Shown: positions 5,998 through 15,000 of the stretch, piece after piece
How positions within the stretch are numbered: the first letter of the stretch is position 1
How the letters are laid out: every line of letters begins with the position of its first letter
NCBI GenBank assembly: GCA_965657935.1
Contig: CBFHQE010000010.1
Location: 1-37,969, forward strand
Origin: Maricaulis sp965657935
GTDB lineage: Bacteria; Pseudomonadota; Alphaproteobacteria; Caulobacterales; Maricaulaceae
Reading direction: 5' to 3'
Length of the DNA: 37,969 nucleotides
Program-made: the position numbers and the translations under genes
Notes under the pieces: generated by a model
What the model saw: the letters and a program-made list of their open reading frames with translations, nothing else
What the model was told of the DNA's origin: nothing
Databases searched by the model: none

Positions 5998-7100
5998 CAC
6001 GGGCTGCGTTCACGTCTGTCCGCAGCCTGGTCGTGAAAGTCGGTTCCGCGCTGCTGCAGGACGGGCCGGTCGCTTTCCAGAGAATTGCTGATGACATTGC
6101 TGCCCTGCATGGCGAGGGCGTGAGGACGACGATCGTGTCCTCCGGTGCTGTTGCCCTGGGGCGCCCGAAGCTCGGCCTGCCCAAGGGAGGTCTGACGCTG
6201 GAGCAGAAACAGGCCGCCGCCGCCGCGGGCCAGACCCTTCTGGTCGACGCCTGGGCAAGGGCTTTCGAGCCTCACAGGTTGCAAACGGCGCAGGCGCTTA
6301 TCACACTTGATGTTACCGAGGTGCGCCGGCGTTGGCTCAATGCGCGGTCTACGCTCAATACCTTGTTGGACCTGGGCGCGGTGCCTGTCGTCAATGAGAA
6401 TGATACGGTCGCAACCGAAGAGATCCGATATGGAGACAATGACCGTCTGGCGGCGCGCGTGGCGCAGCTGGTCGGGGCGGATTTGCTGGTTTTGCTATCG
6501 GACATAGATGGGCTCTACACAGCCGATCCGCGCAATGATCCCGGCGCTCGCAAGCTCTCGGAAATTCCGGAGATTACAGGTGAGGTTCTGGCCATGGCGG
6601 GCGAAGGCAATGCACAGGCCGGGGTCGGTACGGGCGGCATGATTACCAAGCTGGCTGCTGCTGGTATCGCGGCGCAGTCCGGTTGCGCAACGGCGATCAC
6701 CCACGGTGGACATGACAAACCCATCCTGTCTCTCGGGGATGCGGGACATGGCAGCTGGTTTTCGGCGCCTGCGGGTATGCGGATCGGACGGACATCCTGG
6801 TTGGCGGGTGCCATCGACCCCCGGGGATCATTTCAGGTCGATGATGGGGCCAGTCGTGCGGTGCGAGACGGGAAATCCTTGTTGCCGATCGGGGTCACCG
6901 CTGTGTCGGGTCAGTTCGAGCGCGGCGACCCGGTCATGATTGTCTCGGCCCACGGCCAGGTTATCGCGCGGGGTATCTCAGCCTATGATGCCAATGATGC
7001 ACGCTTGATCGGCGGGCAGAAGACTGATCGAATCGAAGATATCCTTGGATACAGGCGTGCGGCGGCTCTGGTACACGCCGACGATATCCTGCTCAGCTAG
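5994..7100 (+). CDS. proB: glutamate 5-kinase
   Basis: A 368-residue enzyme that phosphorylates glutamate to gamma-glutamyl phosphate, the first step of proline synthesis. The amino-acid-kinase domain (about 1-255) shows VVKVGSALL near the start, the ATP/glutamate signature VVNENDTVA, and LLSDIDGLYTADPR. A C-terminal PUA domain follows (about 275-355, PRGSFQVDDGASRAV... ARGISAYDANDARLI). It starts at GTG in a GTGA overlap with obgE. proA follows 12 bases later, giving the two first steps of the pathway as one unit. Confidence 0.96.
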   Translation: MTRAAFTSVRSLVVKVGSALLQDGPVAFQRIADDIAALHGEGVRTTIVSSGAVALGRPKLGLPKGGLTLEQKQAAAAAGQTLLVDAWARAFEPHRLQTAQALITLDVTEVRRRWLNARSTLNTLLDLGAVPVVNENDTVATEEIRYGDNDRLAARVAQLVGADLLVLLSDIDGLYTADPRNDPGARKLSEIPEITGEVLAMAGEGNAQAGVGTGGMITKLAAAGIAAQSGCATAITHGGHDKPILSLGDAGHGSWFSAPAGMRIGRTSWLAGAIDPRGSFQVDDGASRAVRDGKSLLPIGVTAVSGQFERGDPVMIVSAHGQVIARGISAYDANDARLIGGQKTDRIEDILGYRRAAALVHADDILLS

Positions 7101-7112
7101 CGGAGTGGTTCT

Positions 7113-8372
7113 GTGACGGTTGAAGCCCTTGCTCTCGAAATGGCGGCCCGCGCCCAGTCGGCACGTCAGGCCGCTGCGAGCTTTTCGTCGGAGCAACGGT
7201 CTGCCGCCTTGAGTGCGGTTGCCCTCGCCATTGAGAACGCGTCAACGGAGATCCTGGCGGCGAATGCCCGGGATATGGACACGGCCCGTAAAAACAATCG
7301 GCCCGCCGCTTTTCTTGACCGGCTGATGCTGGACGAGGTCCGGCTCGGTGACATCGCTGCTGCGGTGCGCCAGATCGCCAGACAGAGTGACCCGCTGGGC
7401 GAGGAGATCGAGAACTGGGATGCGCCCAGCGGCGTGAATATCTCTCAGGTCCGGGTGCCGATCGGGGTGCTGGGCGTCATCTTCGAGGCCCGACCCAATG
7501 TGACTGCAGACGCCGCCGCGCTCGCCGTGCGGTCCGGAAATGCCGTGCTGCTGCGCTCTGGTTCGGATTCCCTGCAATCCGCCTTGGCGCTGGTCGTTGC
7601 TATCCGGGCGGGCCTCGAGCGCGCGGATTTCCCCGCCGATCTGGTGCAACATCCCGACACGGCAGACCGCGCATTTGTCGGCGCCATGCTCTCCGGCCTC
7701 GAGGGGCGGCTGGATTTGGTGATCCCGCGCGGAGGCAAGGCTCTGGTGGCGCGGGTCCAGGCCGAGGCGCGGATTCCGGTGCTGGGACATTTGGACGGGA
7801 TCTGTCACGCCTATCTGCATCCGAGTTCCGATCCGGAAATGGCCAGACTGATCATTCTCAATGCCAAGCTCCGCCGCACCGGTGTTTGTAACGCCCTTGA
7901 ATGTCTACTCATCGACCGCTCTGCCGTTGAAACGCACTGGCCGGAGATTGCCAGGTCGCTCACAGACGCCGGGTGCGAAATTCGAGCGGATGAAGGATTG
8001 CGAGCCGTCTTCCCGGATGCCGTGCCTGCAACCGAATCCGATTTCGGGCGCGAATTCCTCGATGCTGTTCTTGCTGCCCGGATCGTTGACGGGCTCGAAG
8101 GTGCGACCGCACACATCGCGAAACACGGGTCCGGGCACACCGATATTGTCCTGGCCGCAGATACCGACGTGCAAGAGGCATTTCTCAACACCGTAGACAG
8201 TGCGGTCGTAATGGCGAATGCCTCGACCGGATTCTCGGATGGCGGGGAATTCGGTTTTGGCGCGGAGATCGGCATCGCCACTTCGCGCCTGCACGCGCGC
8301 GGCCCGGTCGGCGCGCGTCAGCTCACCAGCTACAAGTACGTCGTGCGTGGCCATGGTGAAATACGTGACTAG
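7113..8372 (+). CDS. proA: gamma-glutamyl phosphate reductase
   Basis: A 419-residue aldehyde-dehydrogenase-superfamily enzyme that reduces gamma-glutamyl phosphate to glutamate semialdehyde with NADPH. Family motifs visible are PIGVLGVIFEARPNVTADAAAL, LRSGS, VIPRGGK, and the catalytic cysteine in NAKLRRTGVCNALECLL, then a C-terminal GFGAEIGIATSRLHARGPVG, which is the ProA signature. The GTG start follows the proB stop by 12 bases with GCGGAG upstream. Length is normal. The end overlaps the preferred start of nadD. Confidence 0.97.
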   Translation: MTVEALALEMAARAQSARQAAASFSSEQRSAALSAVALAIENASTEILAANARDMDTARKNNRPAAFLDRLMLDEVRLGDIAAAVRQIARQSDPLGEEIENWDAPSGVNISQVRVPIGVLGVIFEARPNVTADAAALAVRSGNAVLLRSGSDSLQSALALVVAIRAGLERADFPADLVQHPDTADRAFVGAMLSGLEGRLDLVIPRGGKALVARVQAEARIPVLGHLDGICHAYLHPSSDPEMARLIILNAKLRRTGVCNALECLLIDRSAVETHWPEIARSLTDAGCEIRADEGLRAVFPDAVPATESDFGREFLDAVLAARIVDGLEGATAHIAKHGSGHTDIVLAADTDVQEAFLNTVDSAVVMANASTGFSDGGEFGFGAEIGIATSRLHARGPVGARQLTSYKYVVRGHGEIRD

Positions 8373-9018
8373 ACGGCGCTCGGCTCCTGTTTCCGGACGA
8401 CGTTCAGCACCCGGCCGCCGCAGCTCGGGCGTGTTACAGGGCGAAGCGCTGGCACCGGGCATGTCGGTCGGACTGTTCGGCGGCAGTTTCGACCCTGTTC
8501 ATGGCGGACATATGCATGTCGCCATAGCGGCCATGAGACGGCTCGGTCTGGATCGAATCTGGTGGCTTGTCTCGCCGCAGAACCCGATCAAGGGGCACGA
8601 GGCTGGACGCTATGAAGCCCGGTTTCAGGCGGTCTGCAGCGCCGTCAGAACGCCGGGGATGGTGGTGAGTGATGTGGAGCGTCGCTGGCGGGTTCAGCAC
8701 ACCATGGCGCTCATAAGTGAGCTGAAAAAGTGGCACCCAAACAATGATTTCGTCTGGTTGATGGGGGCTGACAACCTGCGTGGATTTCATCGATGGTACC
8801 GATGGCGGGACATTCTTGAGAGCGTCCCAGTCGCCGTGATTTCAAGACCGCAGGACCCAATTCGAGCACGCCTTTCCACCGCCGCCAGCATCTATCGCCA
8901 TGCACGAATTCGTGAGTGTTCGGCGAAAAACCTGCCTCTTCAACCGGCGCCGGCATGGACCTATCTGATTGAACCGTTACAATCGGAGTCCTCGAGCGCG
9001 ATACGCGCACAACGCTGA
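8353..9018 (+). CDS. nadD: nicotinate-nucleotide adenylyltransferase
   Basis: NadD adenylates nicotinate mononucleotide to deamido-NAD in NAD synthesis. The nucleotidyltransferase core begins at Met 8461 (MSVGLFGGSFDPVHGGHMHVA, containing the HxGH-type motif), continues with WWLVSPQNPIK and FVWLMGADNLRGFHRW, and ends with ESSSAIRAQR, the ISSTxIR-type motif found right at the C-terminus in alphaproteobacteria. From ATG 8353 the protein is 221 residues with an Arg/Ser-rich N-tail and a 20-base overlap with proA; from ATG 8461 it would be 186. No clear ribosome site decides between them. The longer form is given because an APGM segment before the core is common in relatives. Confidence 0.9.
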   Translation: MVKYVTRRRSAPVSGRRSAPGRRSSGVLQGEALAPGMSVGLFGGSFDPVHGGHMHVAIAAMRRLGLDRIWWLVSPQNPIKGHEAGRYEARFQAVCSAVRTPGMVVSDVERRWRVQHTMALISELKKWHPNNDFVWLMGADNLRGFHRWYRWRDILESVPVAVISRPQDPIRARLSTAASIYRHARIRECSAKNLPLQPAPAWTYLIEPLQSESSSAIRAQR

Positions 9019-9055
9019 ATCTCGCCCCCGTCTCTGCAGCAAACTGGAAGTGTAC

Positions 9056-10060
9056 ATGACCGACCAAGTGATCGGCCGCCAATCTGCGCATGCCACGATC
9101 GACTTTTTTGACGACCAGCATCCGCCACTCGGAGATTTCATGCGTGATGTCGAGGATGGTCTGTCCGCGTCTCCGCGTTCGATCCCGCCGGTGTATTTTT
9201 ACGATCAGGAGGGATCCGCCCTGTTCGACAAGATTACCGAGTTGCCGGAATACTATGTGACCCGCACAGAGCTGGAGCTGTTGGGCACGACCTCGGGGGA
9301 GCTATCGCTCCGCGCTGGTGCCGGTGCCGTCGTTATCGAGCCGGGCTCGGGTTCAAGCGTCAAGATCCGCACACTCCTCGACGCATTGGGCGATGCGTCG
9401 GGTTATGTGGGGCTGGATATCTCCCGTGACCATCTTGTTGCAGCCTGCGAAGAGCTGGCGCGCGATTATCCGAATGTGATGATCGGCGCCGTTTGCGCCA
9501 ACTTCACCACAGGTCTCCAGCTGGACCATCTTCCGCTGCCGGAAGGTCGGCGTCTGATCTTCTTCCCGGGTTCGACCATAGGAAATTTTGAACCGGTGGA
9601 TGCGCGGGCTGTTCTGGCCGGGTTCCGCTCGGGAATGCGCAAAGGCGATGCTGTGTTGATCGGAGCTGACCGGGTCAAGGACGAGCAGATCCTGGTTGAG
9701 GCCTATGATGATGCCGCCGGTATCACAGCCGCATTCAATCTCAATCTGCTCAAACGCATCAAAACGGAGCTGGGCGCCCGTCTGAATGCCGAGGACTTCA
9801 GCCACAAATCGATCTGGAACTCGGAACTTCAGCGCATCGAGATGCATCTTGTCGCGACACGCCGTACCGAGATCGAACTGAACGGCAAGACTCATGTGTT
9901 TGAGGCCGGTGAAACCCTGCACACGGAAAACTCTCACAAATTCACACCAACCAGTTTCGAGCTTTTGGCTGAAAGCGCTGGATATACTGTCGTCAAGCAC
10001 TGGTCAGACCCGGCTGAACTCTTCTCGCTCTACTGGCTCGAACCAAACTGGGAAGCGTGA
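9056..10060 (+). CDS. egtD: L-histidine N-alpha-methyltransferase (ergothioneine synthesis)
   Basis: A 334-residue SAM-dependent enzyme that trimethylates histidine to hercynine, the first step of ergothioneine synthesis. EgtD motifs are clear: YFYDQEGSALFDKITELPEYY and RTELELL near the N-terminus, the SAM loop IEPGSGSSVKIR, YVGLDISRDHL, FFPGSTIGNFEP, and a C-terminal HTENSHKFT region. ATG 9056 is chosen because GGAAG lies 5 bases upstream. It sits between nadD and rsfS, which are normally neighbours, and no egtB sulfoxide synthase is in this window, so the partner gene must be elsewhere or hercynine is the end product. Confidence 0.93.
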   Translation: MTDQVIGRQSAHATIDFFDDQHPPLGDFMRDVEDGLSASPRSIPPVYFYDQEGSALFDKITELPEYYVTRTELELLGTTSGELSLRAGAGAVVIEPGSGSSVKIRTLLDALGDASGYVGLDISRDHLVAACEELARDYPNVMIGAVCANFTTGLQLDHLPLPEGRRLIFFPGSTIGNFEPVDARAVLAGFRSGMRKGDAVLIGADRVKDEQILVEAYDDAAGITAAFNLNLLKRIKTELGARLNAEDFSHKSIWNSELQRIEMHLVATRRTEIELNGKTHVFEAGETLHTENSHKFTPTSFELLAESAGYTVVKHWSDPAELFSLYWLEPNWEA

Positions 10061-10107
10061 TATAGTGCGTAATTATATTGGTGGTCAGAAAGGACAACCC
10101 ACTGTCT

Positions 10108-10512
10108 ATGGAAACAATCCGCCAGGTTGAAGGCGAGGCGGCCGCGGCCGTTCGTGTTACTGGCGAAGATGGACCCGTCGAAGAGCTGGAAACGCTCATT
10201 ATCGACAGTTTGGAAGACGACAAAGCCGAAGATATCGTCTCGATCGACCTTCGTGGCAAATCGTCCGTTACCGACATCATGATCATCGCATCAGGTCGTT
10301 CGGCGCGTCACGTGAACGCCCTGGCGGATCACTTGGTGCGTGGAATCAAGGAATCGGGGCGCGCCGGTGCGCGCGTCGAGGGCTTGCAGACGTGTGACTG
10401 GGTCTTGATCGACGCCGGCGATATTGTCGTGCACCTGTTCCGACCGGAAGTCCGCAGCTTCTACAATCTGGAGAAGATGTGGTCGGTCGAACCGGATGAT
10501 GCGGCGTCCTAG
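10108..10512 (+). CDS. rsfS: ribosome silencing factor
   Basis: RsfS (Iojap/YbeB family) binds L14 on the 50S subunit and blocks 30S joining when nutrients are short. The core starts at LETLIIDSLEDDKAEDIVSIDLRGKSSVTD and includes the family pattern MIIASGRSARHVNALADHL, GLQTCDWVLIDAGDIVVHLF and RSFYNLEKMW. ATG 10108 gives 134 residues; AAGGA lies 13 bases upstream, which is long, so an upstream GTG (10081) or TTG (10078) remains possible. It ends directly at the GTG of rlmH. Confidence 0.95.
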   Translation: METIRQVEGEAAAAVRVTGEDGPVEELETLIIDSLEDDKAEDIVSIDLRGKSSVTDIMIIASGRSARHVNALADHLVRGIKESGRAGARVEGLQTCDWVLIDAGDIVVHLFRPEVRSFYNLEKMWSVEPDDAAS

Positions 10513-10983
10513 GTGAAACTCACAATCGCGGCGCTTGGGCGGCTTAAGAGCGGTCCCGAGCGTGAGCTGGTTGATGATTATCTCAAGCGTGCCACACAGA
10601 CCGGCCGCCCGCTCGGGCTGGGTCCGGCGGGCGAGCTTGAGATTGACAATCGCAGCTTGAAAAACAAAGCCGAAGAGAGCCGTGCCCTTGCGGGTTCGCT
10701 GCCGTCCGGTGCGCGGGTCATCCTGCTGGATGAGCGTGGCAAGACGCTGACCTCGCCCCAGCTGGCGCAACAGCTGGGGCGCTGGCGTGATGAGGGCAGT
10801 CGCGAGGCTGTGTTCTGCATTGGTGGTGCTGACGGGCATGAACGCGATCAGTTGCCCCAGCCGGATCTTGTACTGTCGTTCGGCTCGCTGGTCTGGCCGC
10901 ACATGCTGGTCCGGGTGATGATTGCCGAACAAATCTATCGCACAGCCTCAATTCTGGCCGGATCGCCCTATCATCGTGATTGA
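10513..10983 (+). CDS. rlmH: 23S rRNA (pseudouridine1915-N3)-methyltransferase
   Basis: A 156-residue SPOUT-class methyltransferase that modifies pseudouridine 1915 in helix 69 of 23S rRNA. The knotted SAM-binding region is visible: VILLDERGK, FCIGGADGHERD and SFGSLVWPHMLVRVMIAEQIYRTASILAGSPYHRD, the family's C-terminal signature. The GTG start directly abuts the rsfS stop TAG with no intervening base, so the two are coupled, the usual gene pair. Confidence 0.96.
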   Translation: MKLTIAALGRLKSGPERELVDDYLKRATQTGRPLGLGPAGELEIDNRSLKNKAEESRALAGSLPSGARVILLDERGKTLTSPQLAQQLGRWRDEGSREAVFCIGGADGHERDQLPQPDLVLSFGSLVWPHMLVRVMIAEQIYRTASILAGSPYHRD

Positions 10984-11014
10984 GCGTTAACCCCGGCAGA
11001 GCTAGCTTGCCCTC

Positions 11015-12232
11015 ATGATCCCGCTCCTTTTCGTATCCTTGCTGGCTGTTGCCCAGCCCCCGGACCCAGCTCCACCGGATCCGGCCGAGGCGGCACGTCT
11101 GGAAGAACAGGAGCAATCGAGCGCGGAAGAGGCACGCATTGCGCAGCAGCAGGCTGAGGAAATCGCGCGGGAAATCTCGGCGCTGCAACAGCAGTTGGTT
11201 ACGCTTGGTCGGGAAGTTGACGCCAGCGAGACAGCGGCGCTGCGGTCGGAGAGCGAATTGTCGCGCCTGGGTGTTGAGGAGTCAGATATCCTCAATCGGC
11301 TCGGTGAAAACCGTGAGACCTTGATAGATGTTCTCGCGGCCATCCAGCGAATAGAGGCCCAGACCCCTCCCGCGCTGATGGCTTCACCGGATGATGCTGC
11401 CGAAGCGGCGCGAGCTGCCAGTCTGATGTCTGAACTCGCTCCGGCCCTGCGGGAACGCGCGGCGGAGCTGGCAGGAGAGCTCGAATCTCTGCGGACCGTT
11501 CGGACCGCCATCCAGGCAGAACAGGTCAGTCTGGCCAGTGCGGAAGATGTGCTGAGTGAACAGCGCCTCGAATTGCAGGTCATGATCGCTGAGCGTCGCG
11601 CCCTGGAGGCGCGCCGGCGCAATGAAGCCGAGGATCTGCTCACGCGGTCCAGCCAGGCTGGTCAGCGCGCGCAATCGATTCGATCACTTCTGGGTGAGAT
11701 CGCGAGCATGTCGGACGTGATCCCGGCGATCAGCCCGAGGCGCCTTATGGGGTCTGACGCGATTCCTACGCCGCGCCTGCGTCCGGTGCGTGGACTGACG
11801 GACGCGCAAGCCCCGCTTGTTCCGCTGGAGACCTTGCGCTTCGCTGAGGCGCGTGGACGCCTGCGCCAGCCAGCGGCCGGGGCTATTGCCAGCGAGTATG
11901 GAGATGTGACCGAAGATGGCACACGATCTGAAGGAATTTTCATTCGAACGCGCGGAGGAGCGCAGGTAGTGTCTCCTTTCGACGCTCAGGTCGAGTATGC
12001 CGGGCCGTTCAACACCTACGGCGGTCTCTTGATCCTGAATGTCGGAGATGACTACTATATCGTACTGGCGGGCATGGCCGTGACTTACGCCAGTGCCGGG
12101 CAGAGTGTTCTTGCGGGGGAACCCGTTGGCGCAATGCCTCAAAATGGCCAAACGGCACCAGAATTGTATCTGGAGCTTAGACGGAACGGAAATGCTGTCG
12201 ATCCGGGGCCATGGCTCCGAAACAGCCGGTAA
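11015..12232 (+). CDS. EnvC-like murein hydrolase activator with degenerate LytM domain
   Basis: A 405-residue exported protein. It has a short signal peptide (MIPLLFVSLLAVAQ), a Pro-rich start, then a long Glu/Arg/Ala coiled coil (about 25-235) and a C-terminal M23/LytM-like domain (about 285-400). The catalytic zinc ligands of M23 peptidases are missing: the HxxxD-type position reads ASEYGDVTEDG and the HxH position reads ELYLELRRNG. Proteins of this kind activate amidases at the division site rather than cut murein themselves (as EnvC and NlpD do). It is followed by ctpA and the deacetylase-like gene, an arrangement also known around envC in other proteobacteria. Confidence 0.87.
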   Translation: MIPLLFVSLLAVAQPPDPAPPDPAEAARLEEQEQSSAEEARIAQQQAEEIAREISALQQQLVTLGREVDASETAALRSESELSRLGVEESDILNRLGENRETLIDVLAAIQRIEAQTPPALMASPDDAAEAARAASLMSELAPALRERAAELAGELESLRTVRTAIQAEQVSLASAEDVLSEQRLELQVMIAERRALEARRRNEAEDLLTRSSQAGQRAQSIRSLLGEIASMSDVIPAISPRRLMGSDAIPTPRLRPVRGLTDAQAPLVPLETLRFAEARGRLRQPAAGAIASEYGDVTEDGTRSEGIFIRTRGGAQVVSPFDAQVEYAGPFNTYGGLLILNVGDDYYIVLAGMAVTYASAGQSVLAGEPVGAMPQNGQTAPELYLELRRNGNAVDPGPWLRNSR

Positions 12233-12269
12233 CCGTTTCAGGAGTTACGCGGAAAGGACGCGCGCTTAC

Positions 12270-13571
12270 ATGCGGATCAATATTCTCGCTTCGGTTTCAG
12301 CCTTCGCTCTGGGGGCTTTCGCTCTTGCAGTATCGGCAGAGGGCAGTCAGGAAGACCGGACAGAAACGTTCCGCCAGCTTGAGCTTTTCGGCGATGTCCT
12401 CAGTCGGATTGAGTCGGATTATGTGTCCGACACAGAACAGGCTGTACTGATCGAGGCTGCCATCGAAGGCATGCTCGACTCGCTCGATCCGCACTCGGGC
12501 TATCACAATCCGGAAAGCTACCAGGACCTCCAGGTGACCACCCGCGGTGAATATGGCGGACTGGGCATGGAGGTCGTCAGCCGTGACGATTACATCACGG
12601 TCGTCTCCCCGATCAGCGATACGCCGGCGGAACGCGCGGGCCTTCGCACCAATGACCGTATCGTCGCCGTCGATGGCGAGAATATACGTGGGGCGTCGGT
12701 GACCGATGCGGTAGAGCTGATGCGCGGAGCTGTCGGTGACCCGGTGACCATCACCATTTCCCGAGGCGATGATGTGCCGTTCGACGTGACTCTTGTGCGC
12801 GACACGATTCCGCTGCGCACGGTCGTTTCCCGAATAGAGGAAGGCCTGCCCTATCTGCGCATTTCCGGCTTCAATGAGCGCACGACCGAGATGCTGCACG
12901 AGCAGTTGGTGGAGCTGGAACGAGAACATGGCGGTCCCCTGCCAGGCTTGATCCTGGACTTGCGGTTCAATCCGGGCGGTCTTCTTGACCAGGCGATCGG
13001 TGTTACAGATGCTTTCCTGGATGGTGGCGAAGTCGTCTCCACCCGGACCCGCGATCCACGCGATACGCAGCGCTATAATGCGCGTCCCGGCGACCGTCTC
13101 GGCGATGCTCCGATTGTCATTCTCATCAATGAGGGTTCAGCCAGTGCGGCGGAGATCGTGGCGGGGGCCCTGCAGGACCGTGAACGCGCCCAGCTGATTG
13201 GCATGACCAGTTTCGGCAAAGGCTCCGTCCAGACAATTATACCGCTGCGCGGTGGCCGGGACGGTGCGCTGCGCCTGACCACGGGCCGGTACTACACGCC
13301 AGCCGGCCGTTCAATTCAGGCGACGGGTATCATCCCCGATCTCCAGATCAGCTCTTTCCCGATCGAGGAAGGCGAGGATGCGGTGATGTCGTCTGAGGCG
13401 GATCTCGATGGCGCGCTGGACAATGATACCGGTGCAGAGCGGGTCGAGCAGGATCTGGCCGTCATCGAACAGCCGCCGGAAGACTGGAACGAAAACGAGG
13501 ACTACCAGCTGCATCGCGCTCGCGAGATCCTGCGTACCTCGATGGAACGTCAGCAGGCCGCCTTGCAATAG
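12270..13571 (+). CDS. ctpA: C-terminal processing peptidase (S41 family)
   Basis: A 433-residue carboxyl-terminal protease with a signal peptide (MRINILASVSAFALGAFALAVSA), an N-terminal helical part with SLDPHSGYHN, a PDZ domain (about 92-165, GGLGMEV... GLRTNDRIVAVDG) and an S41 catalytic core. The Ser-Lys pair is S292 in NEGSASAAE and K317 in SFGKGSVQ, with Q321, spaced 25 and 4 residues as in characterised members. It works in the periplasm and can trim lipoproteins or control murein hydrolases. ATG 12270 has GGAAAGGAC upstream and starts the signal peptide. It lies 37 bases after the EnvC-like gene. Confidence 0.95.
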   Translation: MRINILASVSAFALGAFALAVSAEGSQEDRTETFRQLELFGDVLSRIESDYVSDTEQAVLIEAAIEGMLDSLDPHSGYHNPESYQDLQVTTRGEYGGLGMEVVSRDDYITVVSPISDTPAERAGLRTNDRIVAVDGENIRGASVTDAVELMRGAVGDPVTITISRGDDVPFDVTLVRDTIPLRTVVSRIEEGLPYLRISGFNERTTEMLHEQLVELEREHGGPLPGLILDLRFNPGGLLDQAIGVTDAFLDGGEVVSTRTRDPRDTQRYNARPGDRLGDAPIVILINEGSASAAEIVAGALQDRERAQLIGMTSFGKGSVQTIIPLRGGRDGALRLTTGRYYTPAGRSIQATGIIPDLQISSFPIEEGEDAVMSSEADLDGALDNDTGAERVEQDLAVIEQPPEDWNENEDYQLHRAREILRTSMERQQAALQ

Positions 13572-13690
13572 GTCTCGACCCATCGAAGGCCACAGACAGC
13601 GTTAACCCTTTCTGCACGGGAGCCCTCCACTCTGGAGCCGACGATCTGTGCCCGCGATTCGGGCCATAATCTGACGCCGAGAGATGGATC

Positions 13691-14998
13691 ATGACTGCTG
13701 CCGCCGCTGCTGCCTTGCGCCATGCTGCACCCTTGCTGAACATTCGCGCGCCCATCTTTGCAGGGCTGGGCGCGGCTGGGCTGTTTGCACTCGTCATTCT
13801 GGGAGTGGCGCTGTTTGGCAATGGCCAGTTCGCGGCACCGAGTGCGACCGGCCGTGTCGGGCCACTGCCGCAGGTGCCAGCAACGTCGGAGCCCACGCAA
13901 GATACGCACAATCCGATCAGTTTTCAGTCGCCGGACGACGAGGTTGAAGTCAGTCTTCGGGGTGTAAATGACGGCTTTGAAGAGCCGGCCAGCGAGACTG
14001 CCGCCCGGCCTGAGGCCGGTGCTGATCCCGCCAGCGCAGAAACCAGCAATGCCATCGAGGCCGGCAATCCGGAGGCTCTGGTTCGTGCGCCTCTGACCGG
14101 ACTGACCGAGCCGGGACCAGGCGGTCCGCTTCCGGTCATCGGATCCAATGATCTGAGACCGTCTCGTGCTTATGCACGTCCGTTCCACGGCGATCCCAAT
14201 ACGCCGATGATCGGTATTGTCGTCGGTGGTATGGGCGTCAACCCAACCGTTACGACGGCTGCGATCGAGGAATTGCCGCCGGAAGTGGCATTATCCTTCT
14301 CGCCCTATGTCGAGGACCTTCAAGGTTGGATCAACCGGGCACGCGCCGCGGGTCATGAAGTGCTTATCGAGGCCCCGATGGAGCCTTTCGACTATCCCAA
14401 CAGCGATACCGGTCCGTATACGCTGCTGGCCGATGGCCCCGCGGAGGAAAACGAGCGCCGCTTGATGTGGATTCTCAGCCGTACCACAGGGTATTTCGCG
14501 GTCGCCAACTATCAAGGTACACGTTTCTCAACATCGCGCCCGGCCGTTGAAACGCTCATGCATTCGCTCGAACGCCGTGGCGTTGCCTACCTGCATGACG
14601 GTGTCGGCCGCCGCAGCCTGATTGATACGGTCGGTGCGGACACCAATGTTGAATACGCCATCGCCGATCGTATTCTTGATGAAGAGCTAAGCCCGGCCAT
14701 CATTGATCAGCGCTTGCTGGCGCTTGAAGCGCTGTCCATTCAGAATGGCGCGGCGCTAGGCAGCGGTTTTGCCTACCCGGTTACAGTCGACCAGGTGCAG
14801 GCATGGTCTCAGGGGCTGCAATTGCGGGGATATCAACTTGCCCCGCCCTCTGCGATCATGGCGCGGCGGCGCCTGGAAGCTCGTCTGGCTGCGGAAGCCC
14901 AGGGCGCGACCCAACACCAGAATGAAGATTCCCAGCACCGCTGGATGGATGATTCTGAAGGTGGCGACGAATATGGCGCTGCGGATGACGGTCACTGA
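13691..14998 (+). CDS. divergent polysaccharide deacetylase family protein with lost metal site
   Basis: A 435-residue protein with an N-terminal membrane anchor (about 22-43), a low-complexity periplasmic linker (about 45-168) and a C-terminal domain of the YibQ/divergent polysaccharide deacetylase family (about 170-405): IGIVVGGMGVN, LSFSPYVEDLQGW, HEVLIEAPMEPFDYP, GYFAVANYQG. In the usual members the first strand ends with Asp-Asp (like IIDDIG); here residues 179-180 are Gly-Gly, so a metal-dependent deacetylase reaction is doubtful. Neighbours envC-like and ctpA point to an envelope role. The next gene, rppH, starts 2 bases after its stop. Confidence 0.88.
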   Translation: MTAAAAAALRHAAPLLNIRAPIFAGLGAAGLFALVILGVALFGNGQFAAPSATGRVGPLPQVPATSEPTQDTHNPISFQSPDDEVEVSLRGVNDGFEEPASETAARPEAGADPASAETSNAIEAGNPEALVRAPLTGLTEPGPGGPLPVIGSNDLRPSRAYARPFHGDPNTPMIGIVVGGMGVNPTVTTAAIEELPPEVALSFSPYVEDLQGWINRARAAGHEVLIEAPMEPFDYPNSDTGPYTLLADGPAEENERRLMWILSRTTGYFAVANYQGTRFSTSRPAVETLMHSLERRGVAYLHDGVGRRSLIDTVGADTNVEYAIADRILDEELSPAIIDQRLLALEALSIQNGAALGSGFAYPVTVDQVQAWSQGLQLRGYQLAPPSAIMARRRLEARLAAEAQGATQHQNEDSQHRWMDDSEGGDEYGAADDGH

Positions 14999-15000
14999 TC

